A DNA stretch of 64,000 nucleotides from Yponomeuta sedellus (taxonomy: Eukaryota; Arthropoda; Insecta; Lepidoptera; Yponomeutidae). The notes below the pieces were generated by a model. It saw only the letters and a program-made list of their open reading frames with translations, made no database searches and was not told the origin of the DNA. The position numbers were made by a program, and so were the translations under genes. The stretch spans positions 1,815,001 through 1,879,000 of the forward strand of contig OW203744.1 of NCBI GenBank assembly GCA_934045075.1. Direction: 5' to 3'. Below are positions 10,005-20,395 of this stretch, piece after piece; position 1 is the first letter of the stretch; the number at the start of each line of letters is the position of its first letter.

Positions 10005-11427
10005 ATCAAACACATTAACGGCAACTCTCGATTTAGTAACTGAAATAAAGAATAACATTGATGTAAAAAAAATTGCACTCGGTGTTTTCATTGACCTAAA
10101 AAAGGCTTTCGATACCGTCAGCCACTCCATTCTATTACAGAAACTTGCTAGCACTGGAATTACTGGAACTGCCCTTAAAATGCTTGAATCCTACATGGAA
10201 AACAGACTTTTTTTTTTAGTTTACGTAAACAACATCCTAAGTAATATCAATCTCCACGGGGACGTAACACTTTACGCTGATGATACATGCCTTTTAAGAC
10301 GACCCTTTTACTTTCATATTTGTGTACCTATCCTATCCTATTCATATATCCTATAAATGCACCACGACACGCACCTCGTAGGACCATTCAGTTACCTCGG
10401 GCACTGACTGAAAATCAGCGCTGAGGGCTCAGTCCCTCAGCACAACGCTGAGTCAGCTGCCTTTTGTGGCAATTTAGACGCACCACAGGCGAAAGCTATT
10501 TGTGTGTTTTTTGTTTCGTTTATTTGTATATTTGGTTAATTTCTGTTGTGCTCATGTTGTGTTAATTTTGTGGTTTATTGTTTCTGTGATGTGTCTTGTT
10601 GCTATAATAAATGTCTTTCTTTCTTTTTACTTTGGGCGTTGCCTTTTAGACGTAACTGCCACTGCACAAGATGATCTTAATTTACTTAGTTCATGGTTCA
10701 AATATAACTTGTTAACTATAAACACACAAAAGACATCATACATGATATTTGCCGCAAAAAAAATAAAAAACTGCCGGACTATCAACACCTTACGATAGAC
10801 AACGATAGAATCCATAGATCCAAAGAATAAAAATATTTAGGACTGATTCTTGATGATAAACTGACTTGGAAAGGTCATATACAACATGTCAAATCAAAAA
10901 TAGTACCTTTAACAGGAGCCTTACACAAGATGGTTCGCTATGTTCCCTATACTCTACGCACTCTTATCTATAATGCATTAGTAAAATCACACCTTGAGTA
11001 TCTTATAGAAGTCTGGGGCACAGCTAGTAAAACGCATTTAAAGGAATTGCAGAGGTCACAAAATAAAGTCATCAAAATCCTATTCAACTACAAATATGAC
11101 ACCCCAACAAAAACTTTATACGAAAAGACAAAACTACTAAATATCCGTCTACTATATCTATATAAAACATGCATACTTATAAAAAAAATACTCAAAAAAG
11201 ACATACACACTAATATATAAATAAGTCAAGTCAAATCACCGCAATATAGCTTAAGAATCAAATGCAAAAATAAACTTAAACTAAGAACACCACGAACTGA
11301 ATATGGTAAAAGAAATGTCATGTATGAAGGTGTCAAACTGTATAATAACTTGCCACCTGATGTAAAGGATACAGAAAATATGAATGCTTTTAAAAATAAA
11401 CTAAAGCTACATGTCTTAAATTTATAA
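10005..11427 (+). pseudogene. CR1/L2-like LINE reverse transcriptase, broken
   Basis: Encodes parts of a non-LTR reverse transcriptase: FIDLKKAFDTVSH (RT motif A) at about 10093, an LYADDTCLL catalytic motif C at about 10273-10295, then after a foreign insert DVTATAQDDLNLLSSWFK, an LGLILDDKLTWKGHI-like block and HLEYLIEVWGTASKTHL. The motif B region (normally GxPQGS) is missing: the frame jumps from YMENRLF straight to LVYVNNI, an internal deletion. Stops and frameshifts occur in the second half (for example near 10828 and 11218). The frame would end at about 11427, followed by an AATAAA-bearing 3' end to 11545. Assignment to CR1/L2 rather than another clade is inference. Confidence 0.85.
10302..10639 (+). 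mobile_element. 338-bp insertion splitting the LINE
   Basis: The LINE frame is interrupted exactly between two near-identical flanks, TGCCTTTTAAGACG (10288-10301) and TGCCTTTTAGACG (10640-10652), a target-site duplication. The insert ends in CTATAATAAATGTCTTTCTTTC, and its middle contains ATCAGCGCTGAGGGCTCAG and GCTGAGTCAGCTGCC, shared in type with 17880-18050 and more loosely with 38960-39100 and 63600-63730. No coding capacity recognised. Confidence 0.8.
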
Positions 11428-11545
11428 TTAAGATTGATGCTACTTTAATGCATGCCGTATAATATAAGCAAATTTAAAGTTTTTTTTTCTCATTAATTAA
11501 GTGAACTGTAAGTTCTTTATGAGAAATAAATGTCTTTGAACCTAA
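11428..11545 (+). other. LINE 3' UTR
   Basis: Follows the LINE stop and ends around GAGAAATAAATGTCTTTGAACC, consistent with a retroposon 3' terminus. Confidence 0.55.
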
Positions 11546-12840
11546 GTACTATCTTTTCTCGATAGCAGCTTTAGTCGAATTGCTGTACAAAGTAATTTAA
11601 AAATGTTAAGAGTATTTTGTTTTAGATTTAATTCACAAACGTATAGTTTTTTGATTTTGTCCTGTATTTGTAGTACCTATATTATTGTAAACTACTGTTT
11701 ACAATAATATTATTGTTATTTAATAACAATCCATAGGTAGTTAGTAAAACGACATTCAGTATTAAAACTAAATATGTTAGTGAGATCACAAGCCTCAACG
11801 AAATTCTAAATAAATATTAAATTTTTATTCACATACTAAGTAAATACTTATTTAACATTGGTAAAAACTAAATAAAATATTAAATTTTCCTACAACTATA
11901 TACAGCTTAATACTTAAATTAAATTAAATTTTGGAGTTGCAATTAAAATTTCAATTTTCAAGTTTAACTCCAACCTTTTACGTATAATACGTAATAAATT
12001 GCCAAATAAATATGATCCAAATTACGCCAGACACTCAGTTGTAATCCCAGTTCAATGTTACCAATAATTTATACAACTATCAGACACTGAAATTTGAAAG
12101 TGCAATTGAATAGAAAATTTACTCGGCTAGTACAGTGCTACACAAGAAATAAGTCTCGCGGGTGTACCTGCGCAGATGACCAAATTTTGGATGTGCGGCA
12201 AGTTGATCGACCAATTAGATAGTTTCATTTTATGGCAGGCCGCGCGCCTTTGTTGCTATTCGTTGATTCAACGTCATCGATGCAGGTGACTATTAGTTTG
12301 GAAATATTAGCGTGAGCGAAATAGGTAGCGCTACTGCGGCAATCAATTCTGCACCTTAACCGTATGGGTTAAAGATCATGTTGAATGTACTTATAGCTTC
12401 GGGTACTTTCGTTACACTTCTTCGTAGTCTGCGCGAACGTAGATTCCCGAAGGGACTTTTATGATGTGTAGTACTGTACGACATCCGATACAGATGATTT
12501 CTATTGTATTTTGATCCCACAATTTCGCCTAGCTCACCGAAAGTTTAGGAGCTCATTGCGTTTGACATTTTAATCTGCGCGGCTGAGTTTATAGCTCAGT
12601 TCATGAATATGCAGCGTCTGTTAAACATAAATATTCCTAAACCGCGAATAATTTGCGAGCTAAAACTTGGGGCCCCGTTAAGATCGCATCGCTAAAGATG
12701 ACTGAGTAATTCCAAACCTTATTATTCTACAAGTATGTATTATACACGTAAGACTTTGTAAATATGTACATAGAACTTCGCATACAGGTAAAAAATTATA
12801 TGACATGAGACAGTGGACACTTGATATACCGGTAATGCAT
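11546..12840. other. AT-rich non-coding, nothing recognised
   Basis: No exon-like or repeat-like sequence recognised. Some short reverse-complementary runs (for example ATTATTGTAAAC at about 11681 against GTTTACAATAAT at about 11697) form a small hairpin. Confidence 0.4.
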
Positions 12841-12844
12841 TCCT

Positions 12845-12900
12845 GTGCGTTAAAATAAGATAAGAATATTCTTTATTGTACACTAAAAAAACAACAAATT
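12845..12900 (-). repeat. Inverted LINE 3' tail
   Basis: AAGATAAGAATATTCTTTATTGTACAC is the complement of a 3' end TGTACAATAAAGAATATTCT with TCTTA reiterations. The same end lies at 33873. Confidence 0.6.
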
Positions 12901-12949
12901 CAAAATATTTAATTATATAATTTCTACCCACATTAAATATTGATATTAA

Positions 12950-13318
12950 GCGCTCGTAGCCTAGTCGAACCGAGTGATTGGAATCAATCATTCGAGTCAA
13001 GCAGCAAGCGCAGTAAGATGCAATACGGATGGCCGTGCCGTGACTACCGCTAGTAGCATTTTTCCGAGCGCATCCGTGCTTCGTAAGGCACGTTAAGCCG
13101 TTGGTGCCGGCTGTTATGCAATGGCAGTCATTCAGCCATGTCAGAGGTCTTATGGGCGGCTTGACAACTTCTGACAGTAAGGCCCTGTCACAATGCCCAG
13201 GCCACCGTCTTACAATCCTCCAGCAACCCGGACTTGGCCCTCGTGGTGGAGAACCTTCCTGCGATGCACGAAAAGACCCGTGCCCCAGCAGTGGGGACAT
13301 ACAAGGGTTGATATCGAT
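12950..13318 (-). repeat. R370 full-length copy
   Basis: Complete block order from GCGCTCGTAGCCTAGTCGAACC to GACATACAAGGGTTGATATCG. ORFs on both strands overlap it but are not conserved in other copies. Confidence 0.85.
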
Positions 13319-13455
13319 TAATATTAACGAAATGAGGATTATATTTTATTGTTACCTTAATATTTTTTCAAGCCTAACTCTAGTTGCCTATTTCGTTTAT
13401 ACGATTCTTAATAGTGGCATGGCAATCGTATAAACGAATTCCGTATTGGTGCTCC

Positions 13456-14106
13456 CACATTGCCGTTAGAAAATGTTTATTAACGTTAGTAAACATTTGT
13501 TAGCAAACATTTAATCACAAATATTAAAAAATGTTTATACAATTTTTATTTTAATGCACTAACCCGTGCTAAGGAACAAATTTAAAAACCTATTTAGACC
13601 TATTTGTACGTAATACAGAGAATAGTGTAGAGGTTCGAAATTTCACTGATGCCGTGAGTCGCCCATTGGCTCAATTGGTAGAGCGCTGGCACGGATAGCC
13701 AGAGGTTGCGGGTTCGAATCCCGGCATGGGTGAAATTTTTAGCCTCTAAATAGGTTTTTAAATTAAAAAATGTTTTCATGTTAGAGAAAAGTTATGTTAA
13801 GTTAACAAATTATAACACAACAAATTATAACAAAATTAAACATGTGTTACCTTTTGTTTGTAAACCTTTTATATAAAAGTTTAAATTCCATTTTCGTGTA
13901 GACGCCCTCAGAACGCTAACCAAACTGCGAGCCAACACCAGATTTAAATGTTATAAAATGTTAGTAAACATTAGTAAACATTTTCTATTAGTGTAGGAGC
14001 ACTTATAACATGTAACAGTTCCTAACAAAATGTAACAATTGACAACATTGTTAGTAAATGTTTTCATGTTAGAAAATGTTTACAAACATTTTCTAACGGC
14101 AATGTG
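13456..14106. mobile_element. TIR transposon remnant carrying a SINE
   Basis: Terminal inverted repeats CACATTGCCGTTAGAAAATG (13456 onward) and its complement (ending 14106) bracket about 650 bp with internal GTTAGTAAACATT reiterations near both ends. No transposase frame. A SINE-A derivative occupies 13541-13765. I cannot fix a target-site duplication. Confidence 0.75.
13541..13765 (+). mobile_element. SINE-A copy with inverted 3' tail at its left end
   Basis: 13669-13733 is the tRNA-like part with a GGCTCAATTGGTAGAGCGCTGG A-box region and a GGTTCGAATCC B box. To its left, 13541-13600 is the SINE's own 3' tail in reverse orientation (TTTTAATGCACTAACCCGTG). It sits inside the TIR element at 13456. 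Confidence 0.8.
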
Positions 14107-14156
14107 TCTAACGGCAATGCTAACTAACGGCATAACAGCATAACTAACGGGAATGG

Positions 14157-14300
14157 GCACGTGACGTCACGTCACTTCCGTCACGTCACGTCACGTCACG
14201 TCACGTCACGTCACGTCACGTCACGTCACGTCACGTCACGTCACGTCACATCACATCTCATCACATCATATCACATCACATCACACCACATCACACCACC
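14157..14300. repeat. ACGTC pentanucleotide array
   Basis: A run of GTCAC/ACGTC units is nearly perfect from 14179 to 14247, then degrades into ATCAC and ACCAC variants. The Thr-Ser-Arg-His-Val frame over it is a product of the repeat and not a gene. Confidence 0.95.
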
Positions 14301-14670
14301 CGCGCAAATTAAACCGGCATCTCTCGCGACAAAGAGAGAAACGCTCGAGGCGCCGAGTTAAGTAGAACGGGTTTTACCATTACCATGCGATTGTTTACTA
14401 GACTACCGATATTGTGAATGAAACGCCCATTACGGGACCAATATCTATTGAACAACTATACATTTTAGAAACTCCGCCACAGGTTTCGCTCTGATTCGCA
14501 AAGCGAGGTTTATCCGGTTACAATTTAATAATGTAGTACGTACTTACAAAAGTTTTAGTTCAAAAATTTTCTATCCCTGTCTGAAAATAAATGTAAAACT
14601 TTCAATGAAGATTCTAATAGAGATTTTTAATGAAATAAGCTCACCAGGTCAGTGGCCTTTAACACCTACG
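14300..14670. other. Non-coding, nothing recognised
   Basis: No gene or repeat recognised, apart from an AAAGTTTTAGTTCAAAAATTTTC phrase at about 14550 that resembles the Penelope 3' end at 23980 and 43520. Confidence 0.4.
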
Positions 14671-14679
14671 AAAGATGAT

Positions 14680-15012
14680 TTAAACAGCAACCGTGTCAGT
14701 TACTTGGTTTTGGCACTTGCGCTGATGGCTAACAAGGCCTATACGAGAGCGACAACGCCGGTCGCAACGTCCGCAAACAAATTGTGTTCCCGGTGACGTT
14801 AGAGGTTGTGCCATTCGTTGGTGACGTAGATGGCGCTTTTGGGAGAGCAGATCGAACCAGGCATTGTCATGCGCGACCACCCCATCAGATAATCTTTTCC
14901 TCCAACTATCACGGTCACCAGAAACTTTTTCCCAGGTGTTCGGGGCAATGTTAAAAGACACCATATCGCGTTTAGCGCTATCCTTAAACCACAGTAGGCA
15001 CACCAGGTTCAC
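14680..15012 (-). pseudogene. LINE polyprotein C-terminus with zinc finger
   Basis: The minus-strand frame encodes WFKDSAKRDMVSFNIAPNTW, a block typical of the end of insect non-LTR retrotransposon RT proteins, followed about 50 residues later by a C2H2-like finger CGRCDRRCRSRIGLVSHQRKC. This arrangement (RT C-terminus then a finger with GL.SH) is familiar from LINE proteins. It begins abruptly without upstream RT sequence, so it is a truncated relic. Confidence 0.75.
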
Positions 15013-15147
15013 TTTTTATTTTTTTTATTTTGTGTTTTCTGTAAGTAAAGTAAAAATTCGCTATTAAAAAAGCCTATTATAAAATATAAACGATATATAA
15101 ACGATGCTAACACTTGGTAGTAAACTGATTCCACCGCGATTTTGTTG

Positions 15148-15392
15148 CTACAGTCTATTAATTCTTACTTGTCCAATTTAGTAAGATTCTAACCTTAAAA
15201 TTGAGATTAGATGGACTAGACATTTTCTCGCAAATTCATGAACTATGTTTATAAAATTAGCAGCGTGTTATCTAAAAGAGTCTTCCAGGTTACTTCATTT
15301 ATGGAAATATGGCAGTTTTGGACTAAAAAGTCACAGTTTGAGGGTAGAATCTTGTTTACTAAATTGGACAAGTAAGAATAAATAAACTGTAG
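15148..15392. mobile_element. MITE with about 35-bp inverted ends
   Basis: Left end CTACAGTCTATTAATTCTTACTTGTCC and right end complement (ACAAGTAAGAATAAATAAACTGTAG) match over about 35 bp with three mismatches. Internal 245 bp is non-coding. Confidence 0.75.
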
Positions 15393-15399
15393 TTATGAA

Positions 15400-15715
15400 T
15401 TGTGTTTTTATAAATAATACCGTAAGACTCTTTCTAATAAACACCGTACCTATAAACCTGGTATAGTTACACCGTGTTTTGTTCACGTCATTTGAATGTA
15501 ATTTTCAGTTGGAAGAAAAGAGACAAAACACTGCATAGTTATACAATACTTACACCAAGTTTATTAGTAAGGCTGTCAAAGTCTAACGTAAAATCTATTA
15601 TCGTAATGGCAGCTATACCCACCCGCCCTAGAGCCCGAGAGTGTATTAGTCGTCACGGGATTTACACAATCGGCACTATGAGACCGTCCTGTGAAACTCG
15701 CAATGTAAGATAAAT
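15400..15715. other. Non-coding, nothing recognised
   Basis: A 79-codon plus-strand frame here lacks recognisable motifs or splice-site context. I would not call a gene. Confidence 0.4.
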
Positions 15716-15719
15716 TGCG

Positions 15720-15845
15720 ACTGTGTCAGAAAAATACCACTAGCGGTAGTCACGGGACGGTTACCCTACCTGGTCCTGACCACGCCTGTTGTTACGTAAC
15801 TCAAAAGATTGATTCCAATCACTCGGTTCGCCTAGGCCACGAGCG
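15720..15845 (+). repeat. R370 partial copy
   Basis: Contains the CCACTAGCGGTAGTCACGGG to AATCACTCGGTTCG segment only. Confidence 0.8.
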
Positions 15846-16129
15846 CTTCATTTTCAATTGTAAGTTTTCAATTTTCTGTGCTCTACTTATAAAAATAAAT
15901 TATGGCATTTCATTCTGAAAGTAATAGTAGGTAGCTTTTTACGACGGCAATCAGAGCAACCGCTTGTGAATTGGTGGAAATAAAATATGGTTAGCTCGCG
16001 CTCCGTGAGGCACTTTAAAACTGTACATTCCAGTGCTTTCGCAATGGAATTAGATCAAATGGAGTTGAACAAATAGATTAGATTTTCAGCTACTTCTTAG
16101 AACGTACCAGGGGGCTGATTTTCGCCCAT

Positions 16130-16590
16130 GCGAATTGAAAGCGTAGACGCAATTTATTCGGATGCTCAGACATTTCTCGCATAAAAATAATTAGACATTT
16201 ATTATCTCATTCGAATTTAATCTAGCATGGCGTTCAGAATACAGATTTTGGCTGTCGCTCGACTTTTTACCAAGCATTGAGTAGTGACTATGAGTAAATT
16301 AACCGTTCGAACTGGCAAAACGCTGTCACAGTACAACTCGCACTCGCGTTTATTCGTGTTTTGGCGGGTAAACGTGTTGACTTCCATTTAATTTCCATAC
16401 TTGTCGCTAGGTGGCGCTTCCTCGATGCCATAGAAATATGAGTTTTCGTTAACGCAATCGAGTAGTTAAAAAACTCGCACTAAGCTTAGTGAGGTTTCAG
16501 ACTACCCTCAATCAGCCATCACAGAGCACTATTAGGGTTGCGACAGACTACACTGACAATGTCGGACGATGAGCCATGCGACTTTTTTTC
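16130..16590. repeat. Composite: interspersed repeat plus MITE-H fragment
   Basis: 16185-16260 and 16495-16575 match the repeat at 2460-2870. Between them, about 16285-16492, lies an inverted, internally deleted MITE-H copy ending CTCGCACTAAGCTTAG. This suggests MITE-H inserted into the older repeat. Confidence 0.65.
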
Positions 16591-16787
16591 ACTCGAACAC
16601 ATCTTGATGACCGGATCCCACGTTTGCGACAATTTGAAACTATGTGTACAAGTCGCGAAAGTTTAAAATATGTTATATTTATTAAATCAATTAAACCTCG
16701 ATCGTCCTCCAAACGTATTGGCAAAGTTTCGACAAGGGTTTATATAAACAAAACTTATCAAAAAGAAATTAGAGCCTTTAATTTCTC

Positions 16788-17110
16788 ATTTCGATTCAGA
16801 GTGCTTAGTGCGAGTTTGACAGCTCCAATCGAATAACTTTACTACCGCGTTAATCGAGCATTGAGGAGTGATTATGAGTAAGTTAACCGTTCGAACTGGC
16901 AAAACGCTGTCACAGTACAACTCGCACTCGCGTTTATTTGTGTTTTGGCTGGTAAACGTGTTCACTTCTCAACGTAAACCATTACAACTCGCACTCAGCA
17001 ATTTTAATTTCCATACTTGTCGCTAGGTGGCGCTTCCTCAATGCCATAGAAATATGAGTTTACGTTAACGCGATCGAGTAGTTAAAAAACTCGCACTAAG
17101 CACTCAGCAT
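16788..17110 (-). mobile_element. MITE-H, complete copy
   Basis: Begins GAGTGCTTAGTGCGAGTTTG and ends CTCGCACTAAGCACTC, terminal inverted repeats of about 18 bp. The internal sequence (TGTCGCTAGGTGGCGCTTCC, CGAACTGGCAAAACGCTGTC) is shared with the tandem copies at 20396-21297, which are in the opposite orientation. Non-coding. Confidence 0.85.
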
Positions 17111-17264
17111 ATCGTTTGTAAATTAATAAAAACTAATAGTCCGTTAAGTCGAATATACCTCGGGCTAGAGTAGGCTTCGGTATTCGCCGAAAGTACACGA
17201 GTGTAATTCTACTTCCTGATGCATAAAACTTTTCTTCACTATTTTGAAAAGTTATGTAAAGTTG

Positions 17265-17420
17265 TAAGTATAGAATAGAATAGAATAGAAAATCTTTATT
17301 TGGTACTCATACAGTTTTTAGATACAGTGGAAATTAATATAGCTTAAAATTAAAATAGCAGTCCGCTCAGCTTAATGCCGTAGCAGAGAGAGATACGGCG
17401 CTGATTTTCAGCGGATGCCT
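17265..17420 (-). repeat. TAGAA array and inverted retroposon 3' end
   Basis: Four TAGAA units followed by AAATCTTTATTTGGTAC look like the inverted end of a retroposon with a simple tail. GCTGATTTTCAGC near 17400 resembles phrases in the insert at 10302. Confidence 0.5.
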
Positions 17421-17429
17421 GAAAACTTA

Positions 17430-18200
17430 TGACTAAAACTTAAGCTAACTAAAAATCAACTAAAAAACCTATCGGCCCACTTACAATATAGACTTGCAGT
17501 ATTTTGAGAAGGCCAACTTGGTAGATGACAGATAATATCAAATAGTTCCAGAGGGCCGCTGGAAAGAAATATATATACAATTTTATGAATTAAATTTAGT
17601 TTGAATCTCACCATAATACGTTTGGTACGAAAATATATTGGTCGCACCAACCACCTAGTTAATTAATAATTTGATAATTTAGATATAAAAGATAAAAGAT
17701 TATTTAGATATAAAAGATGTACAATATTTCATTACTATTTCTCTTTCTGTAATTTTAATAAATATTCCTTGAATTTCAATTTAAAACAATTAATAGAAGG
17801 AGAATATCTAATAGTAAGTAACAATACAACACAAAAAACAAATAAACGAATATATCCGTAACAAGCTAACAGACTGTACATTTGTGCTGAGTCAGCTGCC
17901 TATTGCAGCAGCAGAGACACACTGTGACCATTGTTTGTGAATGTTTTGTTAAGTACTTTGTTTTATGGTGTCTCAATGTATTAAATTGTCAGTATGTCTA
18001 ATGTTTTGTGTAACTGTTGCTGTAATAAATGTGTTTTTCTTTCTTTCTTTTCTATTTGTTTAGGAATGATTCTTGAGGCAGAGTCTTTAGTGGTCAAATT
18101 ACTGATAGTACACAAAGAAATGGTTTTCGGGTCATCCATTACTCGAGCTTGTATTGGAAGGAGCTTGCTCAGCAACTTTTTCATCCTCACTGCTTAGCAG
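17430..18200. other. AT-rich; contains a relative of the 10302 insert
   Basis: 17885-18050 carries GCTGAGTCAGCTGCCTATTG and ends GCTGTAATAAATGTGTTTTTCTTTC, matching the 3' half of the element inserted in the LINE at 10302. Nothing else recognised. Confidence 0.5.
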
Positions 18201-18364
18201 ACTTGAGGTGTCCGAAGCAAAAGTTATAGCGCGGGAATGTATCTACGAATTTGTTTATTTTTAAAGTTACGTACATTTGAGAATTTGTAGTATTGTATTT
18301 GCTAAGGTTAACACGAGCACTAGACATAATCAAAACTGTATTTGCACTGATATTCACTCGTTTA

Positions 18365-18440
18365 ATTTTCCATTTTACAATTTTCCGACGTTTCGGCACT
18401 TTTGCAAGTACCGTGGTCCCGGAAGGTTTAGGCGACAGGC
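18365..18440 (-). repeat. Penelope-like 3'-UTR motif
   Basis: TTTTCCGACGTTTCGGCAC followed by CAAGTACCGTGGTCCC is the inverted form of the hairpin-type motif seen in the Penelope-like 3' ends at 59160 and 30790. Confidence 0.5.
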
Positions 18441-18599
18441 GTCTTTTTGAAAGCATTTACTGTTAGTTTACTGCCCTCAGCAAAAATTACAAAAGAAAAT
18501 TATTAAGTTGCGTTTCAAAATAGGCAAACCAATTATTTTATATAAAGTCGTTCGCATTTGCAGTAGCTAACTGTGAAGGAAAACATTGTGAGAACACCT

Positions 18600-18730
18600 T
18601 AGAAAAGACGGACAGAGTGGAGTTTTTTTCCCGCTGCCTTTTACTCCACTACACTACGGCCCGAAGGCTTTTGATATTCAGCAAACACAATGTAAATTCT
18701 TTAAGTTGAAATAAATTGAGTAAAATTGAA
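18600..18730 (+). repeat. R-F repeat copy
   Basis: Inverted relative to 1730 and 3265: GAGTGGAGTTTTTTTCCCGC then ACTACGGCCCGAAGG and AACACAATGTAAATTC, ending TTGAAATAAATTGAG. Confidence 0.6.
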
Positions 18731-18774
18731 GCGTCGGAGGTGTTCCCATACCTCAGAGTTTGAAACAGATTAAA

Positions 18775-19065
18775 TTAATACATATATACATAACCTCACG
18801 CCTATATCCCAGAGGGGTAGGCAGAGACCGGGGACTGCCACTTGCCACGATCCTGACAGATCACCTTCAGTTCATCAACGTTCATAAGTCGTTGCATGCA
18901 CGCACGCCGGTTTCGGATACTTTTTATCTTCCCCTTTGCTAATACATCCCCTATTTGGTCGATGTGTGTCCGCCTGGGACGTCCCTTACCAGCCCTTCTC
19001 ACATTCGCATTTAATATATTTGTTTCGTCAATCATTTTTCCTTCATCCTCTTCACATGTCACCAA
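18775..19065 (-). pseudogene. LINE endonuclease-RT C-terminal relic
   Basis: The minus-strand frame contains RAGKGRPRRTHIDQIGDVLA, KSIRNRRACMQRLMNV and CQDRGKWQSPVSAYPSG, a C-terminus common in insect LINE polyproteins. It is 5'-truncated. A second relic of the same end lies on the plus strand at 32860-32990. Confidence 0.8.
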
Positions 19066-19204
19066 CGCACCATTCCTTTCTCAATATTCTAGTCACTACA
19101 TCATCGTTCAGTCCACAACGTTCTCTAATCAGACTATTGCGTATCCTGTCATTCAAAGTAACACTACACATACTTCTCAAGGACCTCATTTCTACATCAT
19201 TTAT

Positions 19205-19465
19205 TAATTATAATAAAATAATAATAAATATTCATGGACATATTGCATAGATCTCGTTCGCCCTATACTAAGTACAACTAAATGACTTGTGTTATAGGTG
19301 CTAAGTAGACGACAGATTTAATACAGTAAATACATAGATAACATCCAAGACCCGAGACAAACTAGAAAAGTTCGTTTCCTAGTTTGACCCGGCCGGGGAT
19401 CGAACCCGAGACCTTCGGTTTTACAGTCAGCGAGCTAAACCTCTGCGCCACCGAGGTTGTCATTA
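19205..19465 (-). mobile_element. SINE-B copy
   Basis: Inverted copy of the 382 element: body with GACTTGTGTTATAGGTGC, then the complement of the B box (GGATCGAACCC) and of the tRNA-like head ending GCGCCACCGAGG. Confidence 0.8.
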
Positions 19466-19539
19466 CATTAGTTCAGATTACTTCATTTATAATAATAAAA
19501 TTGCATGTCGGTGTCTTATCAAATAAAAGAAGATTAATA

Positions 19540-19760
19540 AACTCACGGCTTGGTTGATTCAGAAAACATCATGAGGAAACCCGCGGCTTGGTTGGCTCCG
19601 CACGTATTGATTAGTCTTTCCTGTGTGCTAGGCCGACTAAGCTGTCAGGATGGTGTATAGGGGCTGGGAAAGCCTTTTTCATCTCAATACTCCGATTTGT
19701 ACCTTCACACATCTAGTGGGAGTGTAAATGCCACTGGACGCTGTATAAATAATATAAAGC
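19540..19760 (+). mobile_element. SINE-D body, head missing
   Basis: Matches the body of the 35301 copy: AACCCGCGGCTTGGTTGGC, CTAGGCCGACTAAGCTGTCAG, and the end CCACTGGACGCTGTATAAAT. Confidence 0.75.
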
Positions 19761-19964
19761 TGGTTTCTGCGTTGAGAATTTTACTAAGTAAATACTTAAA
19801 TAACGTTCTCTCACGCTCTTTTCTGAGAAATTCGAAGAGACAGCACTACAGTTAAGCATATACTCGTACTTAGCAAAATTATCAATTCAGAAATCGCCCC
19901 ATAATTACGTAGATAAAAAGGCAACAATTTTAACAGCTAGATCAAGGAGGCCAAGTAATTAACA

Positions 19965-20050
19965 TAACATAGCATTTACGTATAGACACATACTAGCCCC
20001 ACACTAGGATACCTACCCTGTGTCGGAACCAGAAACAACAACATCACAAA
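19965..20050 (-). mobile_element. SINE-C 3' fragment
   Basis: AACATAACATAGCATTTACG to AACAACAACATCACAAACAT is the inverted tail of SINE-C. It abuts the next SINE-A directly. Confidence 0.7.
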
Positions 20051-20391
20051 CATTAATCATCTGGGTACAGCGATATCATTCCGATGTAAAACGTAACTGC
20101 AAAGTAGGTACTCGGGGCTGCAAGTGATGCAGATTGTTTCAGCCAGATATCGCTGCTTGTACGTAATACCATTCAAATTCAATGGTAATACAGAGCATAT
20201 TGTAAAGAGGTTCGAAATTTCACTGATGCCGGTGAGTCGCCCATTAGCTCAGTTGGAAAGAGTGCTGGCATGGATAGCCAGAGGTCGCGGGTTCGAATCC
20301 CGGCACGGGTGGAATTTTTAGCCTCCAAATAGTTTGTTAAAATTGTCCTTAGCATGGGTTAGTGCATTAAAAATAATATCATCACAAACAT
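20051..20391 (+). mobile_element. SINE-A full-length copy
   Basis: The fullest SINE-A pattern: a non-tRNA 5' part (GATATCATTCCGATGTAAAAC, ACTGCAAAGTAGGTACTCGG), the tRNA-like part at 20232-20312 with A box TAGCTCAGTTGG and B box GGTTCGAATCC, and a tail ending TTAGTGCATTAAAAATAATA. The anticodon-loop equivalent and extra sequence argue against a functional tRNA. Confidence 0.85.
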
Positions 20392-20395
20392 GTCA

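Noticed and set aside
12740..13300. 186-codon minus-strand frame
   Set aside because: Lies over an R370 copy and an inverted LINE tail; other R370 copies do not keep it open.
14161..14361. 66-codon Thr-Ser-Arg-His-Val frame
   Set aside because: Produced by the ACGTC pentanucleotide array.
20232..20312. Possible functional tRNA gene
   Set aside because: The A and B boxes are good, but the same tRNA-like sequence with identical flanks recurs in many copies, the anticodon loop lacks a proper U33, and the acceptor stem pairs poorly. It is the head of a SINE.
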